Below, in pieces: positions 45,316 through 56,187 of a DNA stretch of 64,000 bases. Location: NCBI RefSeq assembly GCF_036226665.1, contig NZ_CP109007.1, forward strand, positions 1,893,501 through 1,957,500, given 5' to 3'. The notes under the pieces are model-generated. The model was not told the origin of the DNA. It saw only the letters and a program-made list of their open reading frames with translations, and made no database searches. Each line of letters opens with the position of its first letter. The stretch's first letter is position 1. A program made the translations under genes and the position numbers. This DNA is from Streptomyces sp. NBC_00691. GTDB lineage: Bacteria; Actinomycetota; Actinomycetes; Streptomycetales; Streptomycetaceae.

Positions 45316-47118
45316 GTGGCCGGGCGCATCGAGGATTACGCACTCATCGGAGACATGCAGACCGCTGCCCTGGTCTGTCGCGACGGCAGCGTCGACTGGC
45401 TGTGTCTCCCCCGATTCGACTCCCACGCGATCTTCGCCGGGCTGCTCGGCACCGAGGAACACGGATTCTGGCGGGTGGGCCCCGCCACGCCCGACGGCGC
45501 CGAGCCGGCCCCGGCCGACCGGCGCCGCTACCGGGGCGACTCGCTGATCCTGGAGTCCGAGTGGGACACACCGCGCGGCACGGTCCGGGTGACCGACTTC
45601 ATGCCGCCGCGCGACGGCGCCCCGCAGCTGATCCGGATCGTGGAGGGCGTCTCCGGCCGGGTCCGGATGCGCTCCTCGCTGCGCATGCGGTTCAGCTACG
45701 GCCGGATCGTGCCGTGGGTCCACAAGGTCGGGGACCGTACGGTCGCCGTCGCCGGGCCGGACTCGGTGTGGCTGGACACCGAGGCCGAGACGCACGGCAA
45801 GGACCTCACGACGTACTCCGACTTCACCGTGAACCCCGGTGACCGGATCGCGTTCACGCTCTCCTGGCAGCCCTCCCACAAGGAGCCGCCGGCGCTTCCG
45901 GACCCCGAGGGCTCCCTGGACGCGACCGCCGACTTCTGGCGCGAATGGGTCGAGCACTGCACGTACCACGGCCCCTACCGTGAGGCCGTGATCCGCTCCC
46001 TGATCACCCTCAAGGCGCTGACGTACGCGCCGACCGGCGGGATCGTGGCCGCGCCGACCACCTCGCTGCCCGAGGAGATCGGCGGCGTCCGCAACTGGGA
46101 CTACCGCTACACCTGGCTGCGCGACGCGGCGATCACCCTCTCGTCCATGCTGCGCACCGGCTACCGCGAGGAGGCCCGCGCCTGGCGGGACTGGCTGCTC
46201 CGCGCGGTCGCGGGCGACCCGGAGAACCTGCAGATCATGTACGGCATCGCCGGCGAGCGGGAGCTCGGCGAGGCGGAGCTCGACTGGCTCCCGGGGTACG
46301 AGAACTCCGGCCCGGTCCGGGTCGGCAACGGCGCCGCCAACCAGCTCCAGCTGGACGTCTACGGCGAGGTCACCGAGGCCCTCCACCTCGCGCACATGAC
46401 GGGCCTGTCCCGCAACGACTACGCCTCGCTCCTCCAGATCAAGCTGATCAACTACCTGGAGAAGCACTGGGACCAGCCCGACGAGGGCATCTGGGAGGTC
46501 CGCGGCCCGCGCCGGCACTTCGTCCACTCCAAGGTGATGGCCTGGGTGGCCGTCGACCGCACGATCAAGCTCATCGAGTCCGGGGACGCCGACGGCCCGC
46601 TGGAGCGCTGGCACGCCCTGCGTGACGAGATCCACCGGGACGTCTGCGAGAAGGGCTACGACCCCGAGCGGAACACCTTCACGCAGTCGTACGGCTCCAA
46701 GGAGCTGGACGCCTCGCTGCTGCTCATCCCGCAGATGGGCTTCCTGCCGCCGGACGACAAGCGGGTCATCGGCACGATCGAGGCGATCCAGCGCGAGCTG
46801 TCCACGGAGGACGGCTTCGTGCTCCGCTACCCGACCTCCGGCGAGGAGGCCGGCGTCGACGGCCTGGAGGGCGACGAGGGCGCGTTCCTCGCCTGCTCGT
46901 TCTGGCTGGCCGACGACCTGGCGATGATCGGCCGGGTGGACGAGGCGCGGTCGCTCTTCGAGCGGCTGCTGGCGCTCCGCAACGACCTGGGGCTGCTCGC
47001 GGAGGAGTGGGACCCCCGGCTCCAGCGGCAGGTCGGCAACTTCCCGCAGGCCTTCAGCCACGTGCCCCTGATCGACACGGCCCTGCGCCTGACGGCGAGC
47101 GGGGCGTACGGCGGCTGA
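45316..47118 (+). CDS. glycoside hydrolase family 15 protein (glucoamylase/trehalase-like)
   Basis: A 600-residue cytoplasmic enzyme. The N-terminal beta-sandwich begins IEDYALIGDMQTAALVCRDG and SVDWLCLPRFDS. The (alpha/alpha)6 barrel shows NWDYRYTWLRDAAITLSSML, the catalytic region QPDEGIWEVRGPRRHFVHSK with the general-acid glutamate, and a second acidic site near GSKELDASLLLIPQMGFLPP. Related actinobacterial proteins act as trehalases; alpha-glucan hydrolysis is the other option. The start chosen is the GTG with GGAG eight bases upstream; a GTG three codons earlier is possible. It has no signal peptide and is monocistronic. Confidence 0.9.
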   Translation: MAGRIEDYALIGDMQTAALVCRDGSVDWLCLPRFDSHAIFAGLLGTEEHGFWRVGPATPDGAEPAPADRRRYRGDSLILESEWDTPRGTVRVTDFMPPRDGAPQLIRIVEGVSGRVRMRSSLRMRFSYGRIVPWVHKVGDRTVAVAGPDSVWLDTEAETHGKDLTTYSDFTVNPGDRIAFTLSWQPSHKEPPALPDPEGSLDATADFWREWVEHCTYHGPYREAVIRSLITLKALTYAPTGGIVAAPTTSLPEEIGGVRNWDYRYTWLRDAAITLSSMLRTGYREEARAWRDWLLRAVAGDPENLQIMYGIAGERELGEAELDWLPGYENSGPVRVGNGAANQLQLDVYGEVTEALHLAHMTGLSRNDYASLLQIKLINYLEKHWDQPDEGIWEVRGPRRHFVHSKVMAWVAVDRTIKLIESGDADGPLERWHALRDEIHRDVCEKGYDPERNTFTQSYGSKELDASLLLIPQMGFLPPDDKRVIGTIEAIQRELSTEDGFVLRYPTSGEEAGVDGLEGDEGAFLACSFWLADDLAMIGRVDEARSLFERLLALRNDLGLLAEEWDPRLQRQVGNFPQAFSHVPLIDTALRLTASGAYGG

Positions 47119-47229
47119 GCGGGCGGGCGCCGTCGGAGACCGCCCGCCCGGGCGGCTCCGGCACGCGCGGGACGGACCCCGGATCTACGATGAAGGGGTC
47201 CCGTCCCCCCGTACGAAAGGGGGGTTCCC

Positions 47230-48612
47230 ATGGGCCCCCACATCTCCGAAAGCGCCCTGTCAGGGCTGGTCGAGGACCTTGCCGGAGGGGTGATCGTCCC
47301 CGGCGATCCGGGCTACGGCGAGGCCCGCACCCTCCACAACGGCATGATCGACCACCGTCCCTCGGTGATCGCGCAGTGCGAGAGCCAGGCGGACGTGTCC
47401 AACGCGATCCTCTTCGGCCGGGCCTGCGAGCTGCCCATCGCGGTGCGCGGCGGCGGCCACAGCGTCGCCGGGACCTCCGTCATCGACGGCTCGCTCGTGG
47501 TCGACCTGCGCCGGATGCACACGGTCGTCGTGGACCCGGAGAACATGACGGTACGGGTCGGGGGCGGGGCGACGATGGGGCAGATGGACCACGCCTGCCA
47601 GCCCTTCCACGTCGCGACCACCGGCGGGCGGGTCTCCACCACCGGGATCGGCGGCTTCACGCTGGGCGGCGGGTCCGGCTGGCTGGAGCGGAAATTCGGG
47701 CTCGCCAGCGACAACCTGCTGGCCGCCGATCTGATCACGGCCGAGGGGAAGCACGTCCACACGGACGCCGAGGAGCACCCGGACCTGTTCTGGGCGCTGC
47801 ACGGCGGCGGCGGCAATTTCGGGGTGGCGACCTCGCTGACGCTGCGGCTGTACGAGCTGCCGCGGATGAGCGTCACGATGCTGTTCTTCCTGCCCGACAA
47901 CGCGCCCGAGGTCGTCCGCACCTTCCGGGACGTCGCGGAGGCCGCCCCGGACGAGGTGGGCGGCGGGGCGATCTACCTGCCGGCACCGCCCGAGCCGTTC
48001 GTCCCGCCGGAGCTGGTCGGCAGGCTGGTCTGCGGGACGCTGCTCACGTACGCCGGTCCGGTGGAGGAGCTGCGGCAGCTCGCGGCGCCGCTGTTCGACC
48101 TGAAGCCCGTGATCGAGATCGTCACGGACATCCCGTACGCGGACCTGCAGTGCATGATCGACGATCCGCCCGGGCTGCGGAACTACTGGTCGGCCGAGTA
48201 TCTGACGGGCCTCCCCGACGAGGCCGTGGACGTGTTCTGCGACCGTGCCGCGGGGATCCCGATGCCCGCGGCGACCCAGCACGTCCTGTTCATGCAGGGC
48301 GGCGCGGTGGCCGCCGGTGCCGGGCCCTACCCCCAGCCGTGGCGTGCCGCGCCCTGGGCCGTGCACCCCTTCGCGACCTGGGAGGACCCGGCGATGGACG
48401 AGGCCGAGATCCAGTGGGTGCGGGACGTGCGGGCCGACGTACGGCCGTGGGCGATCGACTCCGTGTACCTGAACTTCGTGGGCGCCGAGGGCGAGCAGCG
48501 CGTGGTCTCCTCGTTCGGCGAGGAGAACTACCGCAGGCTCGCCGCCGTGAAGGCCGCGTACGACCCCGACAACGTGTTCCGCTTCAACCAGAACATCGTC
48601 CCGGCCGGCTGA
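47230..48612 (+). CDS. FAD-binding oxidoreductase, BBE family
   Basis: A 460-residue flavoprotein. The FAD-binding PCMH domain contains PIAVRGGGHSVAGTSVIDGS, whose histidine is the usual covalent FAD link. STTGIGGFTLGGGSGWLERK lacks the cysteine of bicovalent members, so attachment is probably single. The C-terminal berberine-bridge segment EENYRRLAAVKAAYDPDNVF is present. Such enzymes oxidise sugars, alcohols or natural products with oxygen. AAGGGG precedes the ATG by six bases. It has no export signal. A PucR regulator follows on the same strand. Confidence 0.92.
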   Translation: MGPHISESALSGLVEDLAGGVIVPGDPGYGEARTLHNGMIDHRPSVIAQCESQADVSNAILFGRACELPIAVRGGGHSVAGTSVIDGSLVVDLRRMHTVVVDPENMTVRVGGGATMGQMDHACQPFHVATTGGRVSTTGIGGFTLGGGSGWLERKFGLASDNLLAADLITAEGKHVHTDAEEHPDLFWALHGGGGNFGVATSLTLRLYELPRMSVTMLFFLPDNAPEVVRTFRDVAEAAPDEVGGGAIYLPAPPEPFVPPELVGRLVCGTLLTYAGPVEELRQLAAPLFDLKPVIEIVTDIPYADLQCMIDDPPGLRNYWSAEYLTGLPDEAVDVFCDRAAGIPMPAATQHVLFMQGGAVAAGAGPYPQPWRAAPWAVHPFATWEDPAMDEAEIQWVRDVRADVRPWAIDSVYLNFVGAEGEQRVVSSFGEENYRRLAAVKAAYDPDNVFRFNQNIVPAG

Positions 48613-48769
48613 GACGGCCCGCCGAAGGGGTGACGCAGGCCACAATCGACACGAGGCCGCGCAAGTGCCGCCACGGGTCGACGAGTTGTCGCCCCCGTTG
48701 ACGAACTGTCCGGTCCCGTGACCGTGGGGTGATGTCGCCCGGTCGCGGACGCGGGTAGCGTCCGGCCCC

Positions 48770-50398
48770 ATGGACAATCAGGGCGGGATCACCGTGCAGC
48801 GGGCGCTCGAACTCCCGGGCCTGCGCGGCGGGCTCCCGGAGGTCGTCGCCGGCGCGGACCGGCTGCACCGCACGGTGCGCTGGGTGCACGCGGGCGAGGT
48901 GCCGAACATCGCGTCGCTGCTCAAGGGCGGTGAGCTGCTGCTGACCACGGGCCTCGGGCTCGGCACCCGGCCGGCCGAGCAGCGGGCCTTCGTGCGGAGG
49001 CTCGCCGACCGGGGCATCGCGGCGCTCGTGGTGGAGCTGGGGCCGCGCTTCGCCCGCCTCCCGGCGACGATAGTGGAGGCCGCGCGGGCCGCCGGTCTGC
49101 CCCTGGTGCAGCTGCACCGCGAGGTCCCCTTCGTGGCGGTGACGGAGGAGATCCACACCGAGATCGTCAACGGCCACTACGCCCTGCTGCGGCAGGCCGA
49201 GGAGGTCCACCGGCAGTGCACGGAGGCGCTGCTCGGCGGCGGAGGGATCCCCCAGGTCCTGCGGATCCTCTCGGACTTCGCGGCCAATCCCGTCTTCCTG
49301 GAGACCGCCGACGGACAGCTGCTGTACGCGGCGGGGACCGAGTCCGCGCCCGCCGACCCGCTCCAGGTCTGGGACGGGCTGCGCGGCGGCCGGGCGGCCC
49401 GCGAGTCGGGCCCGCCCACCGGCACGGTCCTGGTGGACGTGCCGGGCGGCGGCCCGGGTACGGCCTCGGTACGGGCCCGTCTCGTCCTGCTCTCGGTCTC
49501 CGGCGCCCTCTCCCCCGTCCACCGGATGGCGGCCGAGCGCGCGGCGGGTCTCCTCGCGGTCGTCCTCATGCAGGCGCGCCAGGAGGAGGAACTGGCGGCG
49601 CGCGGCCGGGGCGACTTCCTGACGGACCTGGCGGAGGGCCGGATCACGGCCGAGGACGCGCCGGCGCAGGCGCGGGTCCTCGGCTTCAAGCCGGGCGACG
49701 GCCCGCTCCTGCCGGTGGTGATGCGGCTGGCCTCGGAGCTCTCCCCCTCGGGCAACTGGGCCCTGCTGGCCCGCGCGGTCCTGGAGGAGCTGGCCTCCGT
49801 CGGCGTGCCGGTCCTCCTGGGCGTCCGCCCGGTCGAGGGCCGGGTGCCGCTCCTGCTCGGCCTGCGCTCGGAGTCGGAGCGTACGGCGGTCGCCGACCGG
49901 GTCGCTGCGGCCCTGCGCGCGGGTGTGGAGCGCGCCGGCCTCGAACGCGCCGGGGTGCATCCGCCGGTCGTCGTGGTGGGCGTCGCCGGGAGCTGGGCGG
50001 CGGCCTCGGCGGGGCTGCGGCACGCGGCCGAGACGGCGACGGCCGCCCAGGGACTCTCGGACCTGCCCTGGTACGACGCCCGGCGCCTCGACATCGACCT
50101 GCTGCTGTGGCGGCTGCACTTCCACGGGGACACGGTCCTCGCGGCCTTCGTGGACCGGGCGATCGGCCCCCTTCGGGACCACGACCGGACGTCCCGACCG
50201 CCGCTCCTGCCGACCCTGGAGACGTACCTGGCGCACGCGGGCCGCAAGGCGGAGACGGCCCGGGAGCTCCATCTCAACCGCCAGACGCTCTACAACCGCC
50301 TGGCCCGCATCTCCGAGCTGCTGGGCACAGACCTGGACGATCCCCAGACCGTCCTGGCCCTCTCCCTGGCCCTGAGGGCCCGCCGCCACACGCCGTAG
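48770..50398 (+). CDS. PucR family transcriptional regulator
   Basis: A 542-residue regulator. The N-terminal PucR domain (about 8-130) includes GADRLHRTVRWVHAGEVPNI and LLKGGELLLTTGLGLG. A GGDEF-like middle region follows. The C-terminal helix-turn-helix reads AETARELHLNRQTLYNRLAR, then ISELLGTDLDDPQTVLALSL. Members control purine catabolism, amine use or proline metabolism. The gene it controls is not certain; the FAD oxidoreductase just upstream on the same strand is a candidate. Confidence 0.92.
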   Translation: MDNQGGITVQRALELPGLRGGLPEVVAGADRLHRTVRWVHAGEVPNIASLLKGGELLLTTGLGLGTRPAEQRAFVRRLADRGIAALVVELGPRFARLPATIVEAARAAGLPLVQLHREVPFVAVTEEIHTEIVNGHYALLRQAEEVHRQCTEALLGGGGIPQVLRILSDFAANPVFLETADGQLLYAAGTESAPADPLQVWDGLRGGRAARESGPPTGTVLVDVPGGGPGTASVRARLVLLSVSGALSPVHRMAAERAAGLLAVVLMQARQEEELAARGRGDFLTDLAEGRITAEDAPAQARVLGFKPGDGPLLPVVMRLASELSPSGNWALLARAVLEELASVGVPVLLGVRPVEGRVPLLLGLRSESERTAVADRVAAALRAGVERAGLERAGVHPPVVVVGVAGSWAAASAGLRHAAETATAAQGLSDLPWYDARRLDIDLLLWRLHFHGDTVLAAFVDRAIGPLRDHDRTSRPPLLPTLETYLAHAGRKAETARELHLNRQTLYNRLARISELLGTDLDDPQTVLALSLALRARRHTP

Positions 50399-50511
50399 CG
50401 GCCCGCGGGACGATGGTGGCGAGCCCCTCGGGGGGGCGGCGACCACTCCTCACGGGGGCGGCGACCACCCCACCCGGGCCCGGCGACCACCGCTCACGGG
50501 TGGAGCCCCGG

Positions 50512-51600
50512 CTACCGCCCCACCAGCTCGTCGTACACGCTCAACACGTGCGCCACCGTCTCGTCCTCCGTGGGCCAGGTCCCCGCCTGCACCCGCCCCG
50601 CCGCCGCGAGGTCCATCCGGCGTTCCACGTCGTCGAGCAGCCCGCGCACCGCCCCGGCGAGCGCATCGGCGTCCCCGTACGGCACCAGTTCCGCTGCGTC
50701 GCCGACGAGTTCCGGCACTCCGCCCACCGCCGTGGCGACCAACGGCACGCCGAGCCGCAGCGCCTCCTGCGCGAGCAGGGACCGCGCCTCCCACCGCGAG
50801 GGCAGCACCGCCACGTCGGCCGCCGCGAGCAGCTCGGCGACGTCCTCCCGCCGCCCGATCAGTCGCACGGGCAGCCCCTCGGTCACGATCCGCCGCTGGA
50901 GGGCGGCCCGTTCGCGCCCCTCGCCCGCGATGACGAGCAGCGGCTGCGGATCGAGCTCCCGCCAGGTGCGGGCCGCGTCGAGCAGTGTCCGGTAGCCGCG
51001 GCCCCGCTCCAGTGCACCGACGGCCATCAGCAACGGCCGGTCGACCGCGCCCAGTTCGGCCCGCGCCTTGCCGTCGTGGAGGCAGACGGGCCCCCGCGCG
51101 GGCGGCACGGTGACGGGAGCGAGCCGGGCGTCCCTGGCCCCGCGTCGGCGCGCCCGGTCGACGAGCTCGGACGAGGTGGCGAGGACGACGGTCGCGGCCC
51201 GCACGGTCCTTCGCTCCAGGAGCCGCAGCACCCCGCCCCGCGCCGCCCCGTGGGCCTGGTTCCGGCTGTCCCAGGTCGTGACGAGCGGAGTGTCGCCGCC
51301 CCCACCCCCGGACAGTGCCAGGGCGGCCCGTACGGACGCCTCCAGGCCGTGCGCGTGGACCACGTCGGCGCCGATGCAGGCGTTGCGGAGCGCGGCGACG
51401 GTCGCGGGGTCGCCGAGGCGCGGCAGCGGCACGAAGCGCGCGCCGGCACCCAGGTAGTCGTAGACGCGGTCGAGTTCGGGCGGGGCGCACACGGTCACCC
51501 GCACGCCCCTCGCCACCAGCCCCGAGGCGAGTGATCGGACGTGAGCGCTGCTGCCCGCGCTGCCGCCGCCCAGCACTTGGACCGTACGGAGCTGTGTCAC
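50512..51600 (-). CDS. glycosyltransferase family 4 (GT-B)
   Basis: A 362-residue GT-B enzyme. The N-terminal VQVLGGGSAGSSAHVRSLAS holds the acceptor-side glycine loop, and ADVVHAHGLEASVRAALAL is typical. The C-terminal lobe has LLVIAGEGRERAALQRRI and the donor motif SRWEARSLLAQEALRLGVPL with its E-x7-E pattern. The GTG at 51600 begins the Rossmann fold and is preferred to a start 39 codons upstream. The acceptor is unknown; glycosylation of a surface polymer or lipid is typical. Its start lies 240 bases from the recN stop. Confidence 0.88.
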   Translation of the reverse strand: MTQLRTVQVLGGGSAGSSAHVRSLASGLVARGVRVTVCAPPELDRVYDYLGAGARFVPLPRLGDPATVAALRNACIGADVVHAHGLEASVRAALALSGGGGGDTPLVTTWDSRNQAHGAARGGVLRLLERRTVRAATVVLATSSELVDRARRRGARDARLAPVTVPPARGPVCLHDGKARAELGAVDRPLLMAVGALERGRGYRTLLDAARTWRELDPQPLLVIAGEGRERAALQRRIVTEGLPVRLIGRREDVAELLAAADVAVLPSRWEARSLLAQEALRLGVPLVATAVGGVPELVGDAAELVPYGDADALAGAVRGLLDDVERRMDLAAAGRVQAGTWPTEDETVAHVLSVYDELVGR

Positions 51601-51790
51601 GCGCCCAAGGATGCCAGCCCGTACCCCCGACCGTACGCACGTTCCGACACCGAAGTGGCGTCGTTCCCCTGTACGGAAGGCGTACGGCTCCGGCACCCCC
51701 GCCCCGGGTTCACCCACTCGAGTGAGCGCACGAGTCGAAGCGCACGCCCCCCGTGGCCGTCGACGCCTCCACGGGGCCCCGGCGCGCGCC

Positions 51791-51834
51791 CCGGTCCGGA
51801 GGGACGGCCGGCGCCGGCCGTCCCTCCGGACCGG
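51791..51834 (-). terminator. 44-base perfect palindrome, recN operon terminator
   Basis: Arms 51791-51812 and 51813-51834 (CCGGTCCGGAGGGACGGCCG...) are exact complements with no unpaired centre. It begins six bases after the recN stop and ends the operon that starts at 55771. Confidence 0.9.
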
Positions 51835-51840
51835 TCGGCG

Positions 51841-53583
51841 TCAGCCGTCCGCCCGGGCCGTCGCGAGCAGCTCCTCCGCGTGGGCCCTTGCCGTCTCGGA
51901 GTCCTCCTGGCCGGCGAGCATCCGGGACAGCTCCCGTACGCGCTCCTCGCCCTCCAGGACCGTGACGCCGGACCGGGTCACGGATCCGTCGTTGGTCTTC
52001 TCGACGAGCAGCTGCCGGTCGGCGAAGGCCGCGACCTGCGGCAGGTGGGTGACGACCACGACCTGCGCGGTCTTGGCGAGCTTGGCGAGCCGGCGGCCGA
52101 TCTCCACCGCCGCCTTGCCGCCGACCCCCGCGTCGACCTCGTCGAAGAGGTACGTCGGCACCGGGTCGACCCCGGCGAAGACGACCTCCACCGCGAGCAT
52201 CACCCGGGACAGCTCACCGCCGGACGCGCCCTTGGCGATCGGCCGCGGCGGGGCCCCGGGGTGCGGGGCGAGCAGCAGCTCGACCTCGTCGGCACCGGAC
52301 GGGCCGTAGGCGACCCGGCGGCCGCCGACCTCGACACCGTCGGGGTCCTCGGTCTGCCGGATGTCGAAGGACACACGCGCGTGGGGCATGGCGAGCGAGG
52401 CGAGCTCGGCGGTGACCGCACCGGCGAACCGCTCGGCGGCCTCCGTACGGGCGTCGGTGAGCCGCCGCGCGAGCAGCGACAGATCGTCGCGCAGCCGGTC
52501 GCGCTCGGCGGTGAGTTCCTCGATGCGGTCGTCGTCGCCGTCCAGCTCACCGAGCCGGCCGGCGCTCTCCTCCGCCCAGGCGAGGACGGCAGCGATGTCC
52601 TCGCCGTACTTCCGGGTCAGCTGCGTCAGCACCGCCCGTCGCTCCTCCACGGCGGCGAGCCGCAGCGGATCGGCGTCCAGGTTGTCCGCGTACCCGGCCA
52701 GCTCGGTGGCCACGTCGCCCAGGAGGATGGAGATCTCCCCCATCCGGTCGGCGAGCGCGGCGAGCGCCGGGTCGTGCGACCGCACGGCCTCCAGGGCCCG
52801 CCCCGCGCCCGCGACGAGGGTCGTGGCGTCGACGGACTCGGGATCCTCGGGAACACCCGCGAGCGCGGCGTGCGCGAGCGCGGCGGCGGAGGCGAGAGCC
52901 TCGGCGTGCCCGAGCCGTTCCGCCTCGGCGGCGAGTTCGGCGTCCTCCCCCGCACGCGGGGCGACCCCCTCGATCTCACCGAGCCCGAACCGCAGCAGAT
53001 CGGCCTCCTGGGCCCGCTCACGCGCCCGCGTGGTGATCTCGTCCAGTTCGCCGGTGACGGCTCGCAGCCGCCGGTACGCCTCCGCGTAGGCGGCGAGCGG
53101 CCCGGAGACGGCCTCGCCCGCGTACCGGTCGAGCGCCCCGCGCTGCCGGGCAGGCTTGAGCAGGCCCTGCTGGTCGGTCTGACCGTGGACGGCGACGAGT
53201 TCGTCGGCGAGTTCGGCGAGCAGCCCGACGGGCACCGACCGCCCGCCGAGGTGGGCGCGTGAGCGTCCCTCGGCCGAGACGGTACGGCTGACGAGCAGCA
53301 CCCCGTCCTCCAGCTCCGCCCCGGCCTCCTCGGCGCGTACGGCGGCGGACGCGCCCGCGGGCACGCTGATCCGCCCCTCGACGACGGCCGAGGCCGCGCC
53401 GATCCGCACCAGGGCAGGGTCGGCCCTGCCGCCGAGCAACAGGCCCAGGCTGGTCACCACCATGGTCTTGCCCGCACCGGTCTCACCGGTCACCGCGGTG
53501 AAGCCGGGCGACAGCTCGACCACCGCGTCGTCGATGACCCCGAGCGACCGTATCCGCATCTCCTCCAGCACGCCCCAGACCAT
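51841..53583 (-). CDS. recN: DNA repair protein RecN
   Basis: A 580-residue SMC-like ATPase acting early in double-strand-break repair. The N-terminal Walker A is TGETGAGKTMVVTSLGLLLG. A central coiled-coil (about 150-370) follows. The C-terminal half has KGASGGELSRVMLAVEVVFA (signature) and TYLFDEVDAGVGGKAAVEIG (Walker B with D-E). The ATG at 53583 has AGGGA eight bases upstream; the ATG eight codons later has its SD-like sequence directly adjacent and is less likely. Last gene of the run small protein, tlyA, nadK, recN. Confidence 0.95.
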   Translation of the reverse strand: MVWGVLEEMRIRSLGVIDDAVVELSPGFTAVTGETGAGKTMVVTSLGLLLGGRADPALVRIGAASAVVEGRISVPAGASAAVRAEEAGAELEDGVLLVSRTVSAEGRSRAHLGGRSVPVGLLAELADELVAVHGQTDQQGLLKPARQRGALDRYAGEAVSGPLAAYAEAYRRLRAVTGELDEITTRARERAQEADLLRFGLGEIEGVAPRAGEDAELAAEAERLGHAEALASAAALAHAALAGVPEDPESVDATTLVAGAGRALEAVRSHDPALAALADRMGEISILLGDVATELAGYADNLDADPLRLAAVEERRAVLTQLTRKYGEDIAAVLAWAEESAGRLGELDGDDDRIEELTAERDRLRDDLSLLARRLTDARTEAAERFAGAVTAELASLAMPHARVSFDIRQTEDPDGVEVGGRRVAYGPSGADEVELLLAPHPGAPPRPIAKGASGGELSRVMLAVEVVFAGVDPVPTYLFDEVDAGVGGKAAVEIGRRLAKLAKTAQVVVVTHLPQVAAFADRQLLVEKTNDGSVTRSGVTVLEGEERVRELSRMLAGQEDSETARAHAEELLATARADG

Positions 53584-53728
53584 ACGAGGTTTCCCTGGTG
53601 CGATGCGACATCACCCCCGGGCGTAACTCTCCGGCGCGCCGATCGTTCGCTTCCGCCGGCGCCGACCGGCCGGGGGCACGGGTGGGCGAACGCCCGCCCG
53701 CCGAAGGGGCCGGACGGGGCCGCGACGG

Positions 53729-54648
53729 TCAGCGGGCGCCGCCCCGCCACCCGGACACGGGCAGGGCGAACTTCGCGACGAGCCGGTCCGTGAAGGAGGC
53801 GTGGTGGAGCCGGGCGAGCCGGACCGGCACGGCACCGCGCCGCACCTCGACCCGCGCCCCCGCCGGGAGTTCCACCGTCCGCCGCCCGTCGCACCACAGC
53901 ACCCCGTGCGGGGTGTGCGGCTCGACCTCGACGGCCAGCACCGACTCGGGCGTGGTGATGAGCGGCTTGGCGAACAGGGCGTGGGCCCCGATCGGAACCA
54001 TGAGCAGCGCCTCGACCTCGGGCCAGACGACCGGGCCGCCCGCCGAGAAGGCGTACGCCGTGGATCCGGTCGGTGTCGCGCAGATCACCCCGTCGCAGCC
54101 GAAACCGGTCACCGGGCGCCCGTCGATCGCGAGGACGACCTCCAGCATCCGCTCCGGGGACACCTTCTGCACGGCGGCCTCGTTGAGCGCCCAGTCGCGG
54201 TGCAGGACGTCGCCGTTCTCGTACACGACGACGTCCAGGGTCATCCGCTCCTCGACCTCGTACGCCTTCGTCACGACCCTGTCGACGACCTTGTCGAGGT
54301 CGTCCCGCTCGGCCTCCGCGAGGAAGCCGACGCGGCCGAGGTTGACGCCGAGCATCGGGACGCCGGAGGCGCGGGAGAACTCGGCGCCGCGCAGCAGCGT
54401 GCCGTCGCCGCCGAGGACGACGAGGAGTTCACAGCCGTCGAGGGCGTCGGAGCAGGCCTCCTTCACCTTCTCGACGGACGGCGGCAGCGGCAGGTCCGCC
54501 GCCTCGGCCTCCAGGACGCGGACGCCGATGCCGCAGCGCAGCAGTCCGAGGACGACGAGTTCGGCGCTGCGCACGGCGGCCGGCCTGCCGGTGTGTGCGA
54601 GCAGGAAGACGGTACGTGGTGCGGTCTCTGATGCTGCTGCCGTTGAGC

Positions 54649-54652
<4 letters not shown>
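53729..54652 (-). CDS. nadK: NAD kinase
   Basis: A 307-residue kinase making NADP from NAD. The GGDGTLLR motif (ELLVVLGGDGTLLRGAEFSR) and PMLGVNLGRVGFLAEAE bind nucleotide. The second conserved block FGCDGVICATPTGSTAYAFS is complete. The start is a TTG with GGAAGGA five bases upstream; it overlaps the tlyA stop in TTGA, so translation is coupled. An ATG alternative is not available nearby in frame. It sits between tlyA and recN, the order usual in actinobacteria. Confidence 0.95.
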
Positions 54653-55464
<812 letters not shown>

Positions 55465-55471
55465 GGTGGGT

Positions 55472-55771
55472 TCAGCTCCTGTTTTCGTACGGACGAGGGG
55501 CGGGGTGCGCGTCGAGCGAGGTCAGCTCGTCACGCAGTCCACGGTGTACATCCTCGTACACCTCCAGGTGTCCGTCCGCCGGGAGGTCGTCCACCTCGGC
55601 GAGACGCGCCAGGTGGGCGTCGACCCCGGGGTGCCCGGTGAGCTCCCGTACGACCTCCAGCGGCGCGGCCGCGGCGGGTTCGTGGGCGCCGCCTGCCGGG
55701 GCCGCCGTGTCCGAGGCCTCGGGGTCGCACGCCTCGTCCACGGGCCCGGGCCCGGCCATCGCGTCGTTCAT
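55472..55771 (-). CDS. small acidic hypothetical protein (99 aa)
   Basis: A 99-residue protein beginning MNDAMAGPGPVDEACDPEA, with an Ala/Pro-rich linker and a helical C-terminal half (LEVVRELTGHPGVDAHLARL, then DDLPADGHLEVYEDVHRGLR). No named family is recognised. It is the first gene of the tlyA-nadK-recN operon, its stop lying seven bases before tlyA. A conserved small gene in this position is common in Streptomyces. The start ATG is divergent from the SCP2-like gene, only 43 bases away. Confidence 0.75.
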   Translation of the reverse strand: MNDAMAGPGPVDEACDPEASDTAAPAGGAHEPAAAAPLEVVRELTGHPGVDAHLARLAEVDDLPADGHLEVYEDVHRGLRDELTSLDAHPAPRPYENRS

Positions 55772-55814
55772 GGTCCCGACGCTACCGCGAACCCCTGGGG
55801 TACGGTCGACGGCG

Positions 55815-56162
55815 ATGGCGACGATCACGGAGTGCCGCGACGCACTCGACACACTCTCGGACAACCTCGCACGGGCGGACGGCGACGTACGCGGCGCGGC
55901 CGCGCTCGACCGCACCCTGAGCTGCCACGTCACCGACCTGGACACCACGTTCACGGGCCGTCTCACCGACGGCCGGATCGAGGTCGAGTCCACGGTGGCG
56001 GGTCCGCCGCCGGCGAAGGCGCAGATCCGGCTCGCGATGACCGGCGACGACCTGGTGGCGATGGTGGGCGGAGAGCTGAACTTCGCGAAGGCCTGGGCCT
56101 CCGGCCGGGTCAAGCTGGAGGCGGGCTTCCGCGACCTGCTGCGCCTCCGCTCCCTCCTCTAG
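55815..56162 (+). CDS. SCP2 sterol-binding-like domain protein
   Basis: A 115-residue single-domain protein. RTLSCHVTDLDTTFTGRLTD, then AKAQIRLAMTGDDLVAMVGG and ELNFAKAWASGRVKLEAGFR match the SCP2-like fold, a hydrophobic pocket binding lipids or other apolar ligands. Family members assist lipid transfer or form domains of larger enzymes; this one stands alone. It converges on the iron ABC ATPase with 25 bases between the stops. Confidence 0.85.
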   Translation: MATITECRDALDTLSDNLARADGDVRGAAALDRTLSCHVTDLDTTFTGRLTDGRIEVESTVAGPPPAKAQIRLAMTGDDLVAMVGGELNFAKAWASGRVKLEAGFRDLLRLRSLL

Positions 56163-56187
56163 GAGGCCCGCGACGAGCGGGCCCCAC

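Noticed and set aside
44835..45329. 164-codon minus-strand frame in the pyrG/GH15 intergenic region.
   Set aside because: Arg/Pro-rich, no ribosome site, overlaps the GH15 start; no recognisable domain.
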